DNA from: a virus
Virus record (IMG/VR): IMGVR_UViG_3300042731_002777
Coordinates: 1-26,805 of that record
DNA: 26,805 nt
Direction: 5' to 3' (one strand)
Of this stretch, positions 13,944-19,605 are shown one piece after another. Numbering within the stretch: the stretch's first letter is position 1; each line of letters begins with the position of its first letter. The notes under the pieces were generated by a model. The model saw only the letters and a list, made by a program, of their open reading frames with translations. It was not told the origin of the DNA and made no database searches. Both the position numbers and the translations under genes were made by a program.

Positions 13944-14488
13944 TGGAATTAGCAGACAGATTTTTAGTTAGCATGCCAACATTGCGTGACGTCAGTTTCA
14001 ATAAGACTGTAATTTATATGAACGAGTTTTCAATGAATGGCGCTAGCGGCTGGGTCGTTAATAGACAACTTGATAATCAAGTTAGTGAACGCTTACGTAA
14101 AGGAATGGGTTTACATAAAAATGTTCCTCTTTATTATGGCGGACCAGTAGAAGTAAATCATGCATACGTTTTACATACAAATGATTTTAAAATTCCAAGT
14201 ACAGTACAATTAAATGATACATTAAGTGTTACTCGTGATAAAGCAATTATTAATGTTTTTAATTTAGGACAGTTTCCTGAATACTGGCGTATTATAATTG
14301 GCAACAGTCAATGGGGACCAGGACAGTTAGAAGATGAAATTGTTGGACTACATCGACAAGGACGTAGTAGTTGGACCAATTGTCCTTACAGTCACGATTT
14401 AATGTGGAACACTCAACCACCTAGGCAGTGGGACACTGCAATTCAAACTGCAGCAGAAAATTTAACAGAAAAATTCCTCAATTTTTAA
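13943..14488 (+). CDS. YqgE/AlgH family protein (UPF0301)
   Basis: A 181-residue protein of the YqgE/AlgH (DUF179) family, widespread in Proteobacteria, of unsettled biochemical role. The hallmark blocks are in order: LADRFLVSMPTLRDVSFNKTVIYM (split here by an extra Ala-Asp after Leu), GASGWVVNR, VPLYYGGPVEVNHAYVLH and WGPGQLEDEIV. It is complete and of normal length (about 185). AlgH was named from alginate control in Pseudomonas, but mechanism is unproven. It is co-translated with the upstream coiled-coil gene. A phage copy may act on host envelope or stress physiology (speculative). Confidence 0.85.
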   Translation: MELADRFLVSMPTLRDVSFNKTVIYMNEFSMNGASGWVVNRQLDNQVSERLRKGMGLHKNVPLYYGGPVEVNHAYVLHTNDFKIPSTVQLNDTLSVTRDKAIINVFNLGQFPEYWRIIIGNSQWGPGQLEDEIVGLHRQGRSSWTNCPYSHDLMWNTQPPRQWDTAIQTAAENLTEKFLNF

Positions 14489-14492
14489 TACT

Positions 14493-14557
14493 ATGTTAGC
14501 GTACAACTTTGTAACAGTTCTGTAAATAAAGTTACAATAACAATGTGAGGCTAACAT
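14493..14557 (+). repeat. nested inverted repeats enclosing a start codon
   Basis: Outer arms ATGTTAGC (14493-14500) and GCTAACAT (14550-14557); the right arm covers the first two bases of the ATG at 14556 and abuts the GTGAGG ribosome site. Inner arms TTGTAAC (14509-14515) and GTTACAA (14531-14537). It may fold as an mRNA stem hiding the start, or bind a regulator. Confidence 0.7.
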
Positions 14558-14753
14558 GACACAAGAACAATGGAAGTTCGCAAACGAACTGCATTATGCA
14601 GTAAAAGGCCATCTAATCAATCCCAATTATGACGAAGAAACTGTATGGAGTATACACGACTCTTATATGAAACGACTTTGGGGAAATCATGAACGGATGG
14701 TATATAGTAGAGAACACTTTGAGAAACTTTGGGAAGAAACTTATGGTAAGTAA
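14556..14753 (+). CDS. hypothetical protein, 65 aa
   Basis: A 65-residue soluble, aromatic, His-rich protein (LHYAVKGHLINPNYDEETVW; RLWGNHERMVY) with no recognised family. Its ribosome site and start lie in the right arm of a nested inverted repeat, so its translation may be controlled by structure. It overlaps the following gene by 11 bases. Confidence 0.7.
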   Translation: MTQEQWKFANELHYAVKGHLINPNYDEETVWSIHDSYMKRLWGNHERMVYSREHFEKLWEETYGK

Positions 14754-14952
14754 AGCAATAGCAAGTCTAAGTAATGATGATTTAACATACTTAGAAAAAC
14801 TACTTGGGCAAGAGTTTGCTCAACTTAACGAACGCAAACAACAATTTAAAACAAAAAACGGCTGGGTACCAAAGGACAACAGCCAAAAAGTATTAAGACT
14901 ATTAAATGCAGTTCGTGCACAAAAACACTTGACAAATATACCCAAATGGTAG
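14743..14952 (+). CDS. hypothetical protein, 69 aa
   Basis: Start 14743 has GGGAAG upstream and overlaps the preceding gene by 11 bases; a longer in-frame start at 14689 would overlap far more and is disfavoured. The product is helical and basic (LTYLEKLLGQEFAQLNERKQQ; LRLLNAVRAQKH). The tmRNA promoter is embedded in its last codons and stop region (14929-14960). Family unknown. Confidence 0.68.
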   Translation: MVSKAIASLSNDDLTYLEKLLGQEFAQLNERKQQFKTKNGWVPKDNSQKVLRLLNAVRAQKHLTNIPKW

Positions 14953-14960
14953 TATAAATA
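14929..14960 (+). promoter_or_regulatory. dual promoter of the tmRNA
   Basis: TTGACA (14929-14934), 18 bases, TATAAA (14953-14958). The same -10 is a perfect T4 late box TATAAATA (14953-14960). TGTAAGCGTTA (14964-14974) follows at the same offset as in the promoters at 3581 and 4167. Confidence 0.78.
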
Positions 14961-14963
14961 ATC

Positions 14964-15187
14964 TGTAAGCGTTACAAAGCGTATTTGGACTCCGGGGCAG
15001 TACCGGACGCCTCCACCATAAACACTATGGGGGCGAAATAGGTTTCGACAGGTAGGCAAGTTTACAAAACACAAATGCAAACGATAACTTTGCACCTTCT
15101 GGTTACGCTCTAGCAGCATAATTAAGGGGGCGGCCACTGCCTAGCAACAGAAGTGTGGCACTAAATACTAACGTTCAATAGAACATA
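14964..15187 (+). ncRNA. ssrA: circularly permuted (two-piece) tmRNA
   Basis: The acceptor piece comes first: a T-arm-like stem with CCGG arms, CGCCTCC (15008-15014), discriminator A and encoded CCA (15016-15018). A 10-base spacer (15019-15028) follows, then the 5' end GGGGGCG (15029-15035) and the usual AGGTTTCGACAGG. The two ends form a 7-bp acceptor stem with G-U at the third pair, the alanine identity element. The tag frame from GCA 15077 to TAA 15121 encodes ANDNFAPSGYALAA. A GC-rich pseudoknot or hairpin region follows. This permuted layout and the ANDNFA start are typical of Alphaproteobacteria. tmRNA rescues stalled ribosomes and tags products for ClpXP. Outer ends are approximate. 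Confidence 0.93.
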
Positions 15188-15216
15188 CACATAAACACAC
15201 ACACAAGGAAAATACA

Positions 15217-15510
15217 ATGAACGAACAAATGACAAAACAATTCGAGCAATTTGCTGACATGATGAAATCGGCAATGCCGACAGTAAAGCCAAATAAAAAC
15301 GGCTACGAAATCCGCACTAAAGTATTAGAAATGGCACAAAATCAAATGTGGAATGACTATCATACAAAGTGGGGTCAGTTTGAAACTTCAATGAAAAAAG
15401 ACGGCGATGAAATTGTAACTGAAGTTACAATGCCCGAAGTTCCTGGTGCAGAAAAAGTACTAGAAGCAGCAGAACTATTTTATAATTTCGTAAGCGGAAA
15501 TAAAAAATAA
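15217..15510 (+). CDS. hypothetical protein, 97 aa
   Basis: A 97-residue soluble, mostly helical protein (KQFEQFADMMKSAM; YEIRTKVLEMAQNQMW; AEKVLEAAELFYNFV). Its amphipathic helices recall phasin-like or structural phage proteins, but no family is assigned. It starts about 30 bases after the tmRNA and has an AAGGAAA site, so it may be transcribed through the tmRNA gene from the same promoter. Confidence 0.72.
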   Translation: MNEQMTKQFEQFADMMKSAMPTVKPNKNGYEIRTKVLEMAQNQMWNDYHTKWGQFETSMKKDGDEIVTEVTMPEVPGAEKVLEAAELFYNFVSGNKK

Positions 15511-15536
15511 TTATCAAGTAACTGCTACGTTTTAAC

Positions 15537-15572
15537 GCACGTCAAGACTGTTGATTTTCAGTTTTGACGTGC
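15537..15572 (+). repeat. 14-bp inverted repeat at the operon promoter
   Basis: GCACGTCAAGACTG (15537-15550) and CAGTTTTGACGTGC (15559-15572), a 14-bp stem with one G-U pair and an 8-base loop TTGATTTT. No T run follows. It covers the -35 region of the operon starting at 15610, so it may be an operator or a terminator-like structure for the upstream gene. Confidence 0.75.
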
Positions 15573-15580
15573 TATATATT
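15551..15580 (+). promoter_or_regulatory. probable promoter of the 12-gene membrane/copper-protein operon
   Basis: TTGATT (15551-15556), 18 bases, TATATT (15575-15580). TTGACG (15564-15569) is an alternative -35 but is poorly spaced. It is weaker than the other promoters and overlaps the inverted repeat, consistent with a regulated promoter. Confidence 0.5.
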
Positions 15581-15609
15581 ATTATATACATAGACACACG
15601 GAGAACGAT

Positions 15610-15960
15610 ATGAATCAAACACCAAAGCCCATTGGTTGGGCAACAACTCTCATTACAATTAGAAAAGACTTAGGATTGATGTATTCAAGCGTTATGACTA
15701 TTGAAAATTCGCCGCTACGCAAATTAGATCCACGTGTAGCACACATGGTATTTCAATGCCTGGCATTTGTATGGAGTGGTATTTTTGCTGCAATGCTAGG
15801 AAGTTATATAGCATTTGGTATTAGTGCTTCAATACACGTTTTATTTCTTGCAGGCGTGTTTATTACAGCAATGACAATGCGTGAAGCAGATAAGCGTCCA
15901 CAAACATTCAATCGCTTTGGCGGGTATAATGGACGTGGTAATGGAGGTGAGCATGAGTGA
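15610..15960 (+). CDS. two-TM membrane protein, operon gene 1
   Basis: A 116-residue protein with a cytoplasm-type N-terminus and two membrane segments at about residues 48-68 (VFQCLAFVWSGIFAAML) and 72-92 (AFGISASIHVLFLAGVFIT). A basic Gly-rich tail (RFGGYNGRGNGG) follows. It has a GGAG ribosome site and heads a run of 12 overlapping genes. The family is not recognised. Position suggests a membrane partner of the pseudoazurin/DoxX-like proteins further down. Confidence 0.75.
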   Translation: MNQTPKPIGWATTLITIRKDLGLMYSSVMTIENSPLRKLDPRVAHMVFQCLAFVWSGIFAAMLGSYIAFGISASIHVLFLAGVFITAMTMREADKRPQTFNRFGGYNGRGNGGEHE

Positions 15961-16111
15961 TCGTATTAATTACTGCACATTGAAAGACCTAGGCAAAGCA
16001 TTTGCTATTATTGCTTTCTTTATGGTAGGTGTGCCTATTTTGCTAGCCGATCAAAAGTATTGTAAGCAAAGTATTATTTTACCTTGCTTTCCATGGGCAG
16101 AGACCGAATGA
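15953..16111 (+). CDS. single-TM small protein, operon gene 2
   Basis: Start 15953 has a very strong GGAGGTGA site and overlaps the previous stop by 8 bases; a longer in-frame start at 15881 lacks one. The 52-residue product has one membrane helix (AFAIIAFFMVGVPILLA) and three cysteines, two in the short segment after it (DQKYCKQSIILPCFPW). These two might be disulfide-bonded or bind metal in the periplasm. Function unknown. Confidence 0.7.
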   Translation: MSDRINYCTLKDLGKAFAIIAFFMVGVPILLADQKYCKQSIILPCFPWAETE

Positions 16112-16293
16112 TGTATAATATTTTCAATAACAACACAGGCGAAACTGTTGCCATGGAGTTTGATAGCGAACAGCAAATGAAAGATTGGATAGCAGAAACT
16201 GGTTGGACTTGCTTAGGCGAGCAAACAACCTATTTGCCTACTAGGCACGAACGTATGAAAAACAAAGAGGAGTTTGCAGGATGGGGAAGTTAA
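16108..16293 (+). CDS. small soluble protein, operon gene 3
   Basis: ATG 16108 overlaps the previous stop (ATGA); a second ATG follows directly at 16111. The 61-residue product is soluble and acidic-aromatic (MEFDSEQQMKDWIAETGWTC), without a signal peptide. The gene overlaps the next small gene by 13 bases. Not recognised. Confidence 0.65.
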   Translation: MMYNIFNNNTGETVAMEFDSEQQMKDWIAETGWTCLGEQTTYLPTRHERMKNKEEFAGWGS

Positions 16294-16355
16294 AAGAACT
16301 ACTACGTGTAGAATTTCCTTGGGCTAAAGATTTGCCAGAGGTAACAGGCAGATGA
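16281..16355 (+). CDS. 24-residue peptide, operon gene 4
   Basis: ATG 16281 after GAGGAGTTTGCAGG encodes MGKLKELLRVEFPWAKDLPE and four more residues, ending in TGA that overlaps the next ATG (ATGA). The continuous coupling before and after supports real translation, as a peptide or a coupling device. Confidence 0.5.
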   Translation: MGKLKELLRVEFPWAKDLPEVTGR

Positions 16356-16567
16356 GCAATCCAAAAGCACAAGCACAAAAAACAGCAGAAGAAACTTATG
16401 TAGGTTTTATGAACTGGACCAAATACACAGTTTATGGATCACTTGCTTTCTTTCTAGCAGTAGCCAGTTGTAACTTTGGCGTAGAAACTGGAGAAGGTAA
16501 AACAGGATCACAATATGATGGGAGTGTATATTCTCCATCAAATCTAAATGTAAAGGATAAAAAATGA
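16352..16567 (+). CDS. CoxIV-like small membrane protein, operon gene 5
   Basis: A 71-residue protein with one membrane helix (residues about 27-43). The stretch AEETYVGFMNWTKYTVYGSLAF resembles the bacterial aa3-type cytochrome c oxidase subunit IV peptide of Alphaproteobacteria, whose conserved part is a similar [EK]T[FY]-x-GF-x-[RKN]W-T run before a single helix. The match is short and by eye. An alternative reading is a lipoprotein, since VASC looks like a lipobox, although the n-region would be long. It overlaps the pseudoazurin gene by 4 bases (ATGA), which supports a respiratory-chain link. Confidence 0.5.
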   Translation: MSNPKAQAQKTAEETYVGFMNWTKYTVYGSLAFFLAVASCNFGVETGEGKTGSQYDGSVYSPSNLNVKDKK

Positions 16568-17010
16568 AACTTAGACTAGCAGCACTAGGTGCATTACTTG
16601 CACTATCATTTGCATTGCCAACAGGAGTGTTGGCAGCAGATATGACAATTGATATGTTAAACAAACGTGACGATGGCGCTAAGATGGTGTATTCAGAGGA
16701 CATTGCAACGATTGATGTCGGCGACACTATTACTTGGCTACCAACACAAAAAGGTCACAACGTTGAGTTTATCGCAGGCCCAGATGGTTGGGAAGCACCA
16801 AAGAAATCAAAATTATCAAAAGAATATTCCTACACATTTGATACACCAGGTGTTTATTTGTATCAGTGTACACCACATAAATCAATGGGTATGATTGCCA
16901 TTGTAGTTGTAGGTGATCTAACACAAGAAGGTGTAGATGCCATTCGTGATGCCAAGGTAAAGGGCAAGTCAAAAAAGAAACTTAAAGAGTTGTTGGCAGA
17001 ACTACCATGA
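16564..17010 (+). CDS. pseudoazurin (periplasmic type-1 blue copper protein)
   Basis: A 148-residue cupredoxin. A signal peptide ends near VLAA (residue 24-25). The mature protein has the pseudoazurin blocks IDMLNKRDDGAKMVY, ATIDVGDTITWLPTQKGHNVEF, YSYTFDTPGVYLYQCTPHKSMGM and a helical Lys-rich C-terminus. All four copper ligands are visible: His65, Cys102, His105 and Met110, with the right Cys-x2-His-x4-Met spacing. Pseudoazurins shuttle single electrons in the periplasm of Proteobacteria, for example between cytochromes and terminal reductases or oxidases. It is co-translated with the CoxIV-like and DoxX-like genes (ATGA overlaps on both sides). It parallels cyanophage plastocyanin, but for a heterotroph. 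Confidence 0.92.
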   Translation: MKLRLAALGALLALSFALPTGVLAADMTIDMLNKRDDGAKMVYSEDIATIDVGDTITWLPTQKGHNVEFIAGPDGWEAPKKSKLSKEYSYTFDTPGVYLYQCTPHKSMGMIAIVVVGDLTQEGVDAIRDAKVKGKSKKKLKELLAELP

Positions 17011-17423
17011 CAGCATTAGCACAGAGAATTACCTCCGCAATTCCTGAATTCTGTATGAGTCACTGGCTCATACGGATACCCCTTATAATTGTATTTCTAA
17101 CGCAAGGTATTAGCAAACTACCATTTACAGTAGAAGATGCTGAAGCAATGGACTTGCCAGCATTGGTTTGGTGGTTTGTTGTGTATGGCGAAATTGGTGC
17201 TGGAATTGGACTAGCAATTGGCGGACTTGTTATTGTCAAAGCATTAAAAGAACTACAAGATCTAATCACACGTTTCTCAGGTATTGTTATTTGTAGTATT
17301 ATGACAGGTGTTATTTGGACACTGGAGCCAGAAAACTTATGGACCTTTATGATAGATGATCCATTCCACGTTATGTTGTGGGTCGGTGGTCTGTTTTTTG
17401 CACTGAGAGGTAATCGTACTTAA
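17007..17423 (+). CDS. DoxX-like four-TM membrane protein
   Basis: A 138-residue inner-membrane protein with about four hydrophobic helices: LIRIPLIIVFLTQGISKL (about 21-38), LVWWFVVYGEIGAGIGLAIGGLV (about 53-75), FSGIVICSIMTGVIW and FHVMLWVGGLFFAL. The R-x-PLII..F..GI-K-L first helix and GE-x-GAG second helix fit DoxX/DoxD-like proteins, a family tied to quinone-linked thiosulfate or thiol oxidation and membrane redox. It overlaps pseudoazurin by 4 bases, strengthening the idea of an electron-transfer pair. Substrate unknown. Confidence 0.7.
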   Translation: MTALAQRITSAIPEFCMSHWLIRIPLIIVFLTQGISKLPFTVEDAEAMDLPALVWWFVVYGEIGAGIGLAIGGLVIVKALKELQDLITRFSGIVICSIMTGVIWTLEPENLWTFMIDDPFHVMLWVGGLFFALRGNRT

Positions 17424-17599
17424 TGTGGGTAACAAGGGATAAAGAAGGAGAACTTGTTTCGATGTCCCCGCTTAGAGCAGAAGCAATTCAGATAGCAGAA
17501 AAATATTTGACTAGAGATGAATTTATTATTCACGAGTCGTTAGATCAAATTGAACTGTTTGAGATTTATCGCAACTATTTTAATAGGAAGTATAAATGA
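17423..17599 (+). CDS. small soluble protein, 58 aa, operon gene 8
   Basis: ATG 17423 overlaps the DoxX-like stop (TAATG) and encodes 58 residues (MWVTRDKEGELVSMSPLRAE..., then helix AIQIAEKYLT and a basic aromatic end NYFNRKYK). Soluble, no signal peptide, family unknown. It is coupled to the next gene by ATGA. Confidence 0.65.
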   Translation: MWVTRDKEGELVSMSPLRAEAIQIAEKYLTRDEFIIHESLDQIELFEIYRNYFNRKYK

Positions 17600-17706
17600 T
17601 TTATGTTTATTTTGGAGCAGCATATGGAATACCTTTGCTAATGATGCTATTTGCATATGCAATGGAGCCAAAGCCTAAAAAAGGTAATAGTGGTGTAAGA
17701 CTATGA
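17596..17706 (+). CDS. 36-residue membrane peptide, operon gene 9
   Basis: ATG 17596 (AGGA upstream, ATGA overlap) encodes MIYVYFGAAYGIPLLMMLF followed by a short Lys/Pro-rich tail. It is a single-TM peptide like small subunits of respiratory complexes. The evidence is coupling and composition only. Confidence 0.6.
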   Translation: MIYVYFGAAYGIPLLMMLFAYAMEPKPKKGNSGVRL

Positions 17707-17831
17707 TAGAAATTATCGGAATATTTAAAGACCGCACTATTAAAAAAACATTTAATAATGTATTAGATGCTATTGATTTTAGAGATGATCTTGATGCACA
17801 GTATGCTCGAGTGATTTGGAAAAAACTATGA
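17703..17831 (+). CDS. small soluble protein, 42 aa, operon gene 10
   Basis: ATG 17703 overlaps the previous stop (ATGA). The 42-residue product begins MIEIIGIFKDRTIKKTFNNV and ends with a charged helix, ARVIWKKL. No signal or membrane segment. It overlaps the next start by 4 bases. Not recognised. Confidence 0.6.
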   Translation: MIEIIGIFKDRTIKKTFNNVLDAIDFRDDLDAQYARVIWKKL

Positions 17832-18061
17832 AGTGGTTAATAGTTTTTTATATGTCAGTAGCAGGTCCGTTTGATATTCCGTATTTAGAATTTGAAACAC
17901 GTAACGAATGCGTGGATTATGTAAACGATCCAGATAATGCTAGTAGACTTGCTATAGAAGTTATTGATGTAGCAGGATTTAATGATCAAATATTAGCAGT
18001 TGTATGTTTACCTGAGAATGAAGTGAGAGAAAACATAAATGAAACCGAATCGAACGTTTGA
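17828..18061 (+). CDS. small exported protein, operon gene 11
   Basis: Start 17828 (ATGA overlap) is preferred over the in-frame TTG at 17816. The 77-residue product has a signal-like N-terminus (MKWLIVFYMSVAGPF). An acidic domain with two cysteines (RNECVDYVND and VVCLPENE) could form a disulfide in the periplasm. It overlaps the next gene by 23 bases. Family unknown. Confidence 0.65.
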   Translation: MKWLIVFYMSVAGPFDIPYLEFETRNECVDYVNDPDNASRLAIEVIDVAGFNDQILAVVCLPENEVRENINETESNV

Positions 18062-18263
18062 ACTATCTGTACAAGATATTGAGATTATTGAAACTGCACT
18101 TAGTGCAAAAATTGATCGTCGTACTAGAAAAGCAATTGTAGACGATAGTGTTGATAAAGAAAAACTACTAGACGAAGCAAATATGATTAGAGATTTGCTA
18201 GGTCGTATACATAATCAAAAAGCATGGTATCGTCCAAAAGACGGTACTTATGTAGGAGGTTAG
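18039..18263 (+). CDS. conserved-looking small phage protein, operon gene 12
   Basis: A 74-residue soluble helical protein (FELSVQDIEIIETALSAKIDR; KEKLLDEANMIRDLLGRIHNQ). The helical hairpin and WYRPKDGTYVGG tail resemble small conserved phage proteins of unknown role. It is the last gene of the overlapping run, and a hairpin follows 92 bases later. Confidence 0.7.
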   Translation: MKPNRTFELSVQDIEIIETALSAKIDRRTRKAIVDDSVDKEKLLDEANMIRDLLGRIHNQKAWYRPKDGTYVGG

Positions 18264-18354
18264 TTGTTGCTTTAATGCAACATGTATTACTGAAAATATT
18301 TTTAGGTATTGATTTTTACCTTAAAAGTATATAAGTAATACGTAATAAAAAAAA

Positions 18355-18376
18355 GGGCTGTACCTTAGTACAGCCT
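18355..18376 (+). terminator. hairpin between the copper-protein operon and the porin-like gene
   Basis: GGCTGTAC (18356-18363), loop CTTA, GTACAGCC (18368-18375), preceded by eight A and followed by a weak ATAGTTTT. It could terminate the 12-gene operon or stabilise the porin-like mRNA. No convincing promoter was found in 18264-18354, so read-through or processing is possible. Confidence 0.6.
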
Positions 18377-18401
18377 ATAGTTTTATGAAAGAGAAAAAAT
18401 C

Positions 18402-19196
18402 ATGAAAAACACAATCTTTTCTGTTGTAGCAGTATTTAGCATGGCCGGTGCGGCATTTGCTGAAACTGAAAATGTAACAGTTCCAAGCCCAGTATTGTCA
18501 GGCGAAGTATCACTAAACTTTGCTGAAACAGCAGCAGGTGACTGGGGTGGTGCAATGGGTCTGGACTTAGGTGTAGACGCAGCAGGTCTAGCATCAGTTG
18601 ACTTAGATTTTAGTGCAACTGACGGAAATGCAGTAACACTAGACAACTGGACAGTTGGCACAGAAGTTGGCGGCATTGCTGTAGCATTTGGTGACGACAA
18701 TGGCGTTATGCCAGGTGCAGAAGGTGAACAAACACTAGCAGCACCAGCAATGACTGAATCACTACTAGTAACTGTAGGCGATGCACAAGTTGCAGTAGGT
18801 CTTACAGACTGGACAGCAGATGTAACAGACATCTCAAACATTCAAGGTGCATACACACTTGACGTAGCAGGACTTGATGTAACTGCAGCAGGTGACATGA
18901 ACCTAGACACAGACAACGTTGTACTAGGTGCAGGCGTTGACGGACTAGCAGTAGGTGAAGCAGTAATCGGCGGCGCATTAACATATGATACAGACGCAGA
19001 GATGCTAGGCTTCGAAGGTGTTGCAAATGTTGCAAGTATTACAGCATATGCAAACGGTGACCAAGATGACATGCTACAAAACGTAGGTGGCGAGTACACA
19101 TATGCACTAGGTGGCGCCGAATTAACAGCAGGCGCAAACTATAACCTAGACACAGAAGACTTTACACCAACAGTTGGCGTAAGTTTCTCGTTCTAA
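18402..19196 (+). CDS. porin-like outer-membrane beta-barrel protein
   Basis: A 264-residue secreted protein with signal peptide MKNTIFSVVAVFSMAGAAFA. The mature chain is very acidic and Gly/Ala/Val-rich, with alternating patterns such as YTLDVAGLDVTAAGDMNLD and ending in TPTVGVSFSF, the C-terminal aromatic strand recognised by the Bam machinery. About 12-14 strands are plausible. It has strong isolation signals: a hairpin before and a strong terminator after. It looks like a small porin of alphaproteobacterial type; a phage could use it to change uptake or block superinfection. That role is inference. Confidence 0.72.
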   Translation: MKNTIFSVVAVFSMAGAAFAETENVTVPSPVLSGEVSLNFAETAAGDWGGAMGLDLGVDAAGLASVDLDFSATDGNAVTLDNWTVGTEVGGIAVAFGDDNGVMPGAEGEQTLAAPAMTESLLVTVGDAQVAVGLTDWTADVTDISNIQGAYTLDVAGLDVTAAGDMNLDTDNVVLGAGVDGLAVGEAVIGGALTYDTDAEMLGFEGVANVASITAYANGDQDDMLQNVGGEYTYALGGAELTAGANYNLDTEDFTPTVGVSFSF

Positions 19197-19220
19197 TACT
19201 GCTGAATTATTAAGCAATTA

Positions 19221-19246
19221 AAAGGACCTTTAATGGTCCTTTTTTT
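19221..19246 (+). terminator. strong Rho-independent terminator
   Basis: AAAGGACC (19221-19228), loop TTTAAT, GGTCCTTT (19235-19242) and a run of T. It ends the porin-like gene. Confidence 0.9.
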
Positions 19247-19249
19247 ATG

Positions 19250-19257
19250 AGTAAATA
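19250..19257 (+). promoter_or_regulatory. late-like box AGTAAATA
   Basis: AGTAAATA lies exactly 5 bases before the ATG at 19263, the same leaderless geometry as at 859 and 5727. The N5 is CTAGT, close to TTAGT at 854-858. Confidence 0.4.
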
Positions 19258-19262
19258 CTAGT

Positions 19263-19598
19263 ATGAAAACAACAGAACGTATTAAGCGTCAAATTACAAT
19301 TTGGATGATGTTAGCAAGCATAATGCCCAGCACAGCATTATGCTTTGTTTTTTTGTTCTATTTTTTAAAATTTGACACATTACTAGATATTGCAATAGTA
19401 CTAGGAGGAACATTTATGTTTTTCATAGGTGTTGTTTGGTGGTGGTGGGCAATATGTACACTAAAAGTACTAACAGATTACAGATACAAAAATCTAAGAC
19501 TATATGAACGTTTGTTTTTAATACGAAATAAAAAACTAGAAACCATCGAAAGTGAAATAAATCATATCAAAAAACAAGTAAATACTATTGGAGAGTGA
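19263..19598 (+). CDS. two-TM membrane protein with coiled-coil tail
   Basis: A 111-residue inner-membrane protein. Its helices lie at about 13-38 (MLASIMPSTALCFVFLFYF) and 45-68 (IAIVLGGTFMFFIGVVWWWW). A cytosolic tail predicted to coil (ERLFLIRNKKLETIESEINHI) follows. There is no ribosome site; the ATG follows an AGTAAATA box by 5 bases. The size and shape fit holin or antiholin-like proteins as well as generic membrane anchors; no family is confirmed. The next gene starts 7 bases after the stop. Confidence 0.7.
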   Translation: MKTTERIKRQITIWMMLASIMPSTALCFVFLFYFLKFDTLLDIAIVLGGTFMFFIGVVWWWWAICTLKVLTDYRYKNLRLYERLFLIRNKKLETIESEINHIKKQVNTIGE

Positions 19599-19605
19599 GA
19601 ATACA

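Noticed and set aside
18309-18340. A TTGATT...TATAAG promoter for the porin-like gene
   Set aside because: Spacing of about 15 bases and a lack of the TGTA start signature make it unconvincing.
18383-18841. A 152-codon minus-strand frame over the porin-like gene
   Set aside because: Low-complexity Ser/Thr/Ala/Pro translation opposite a gene with a clear signal peptide and barrel end, so not a gene.
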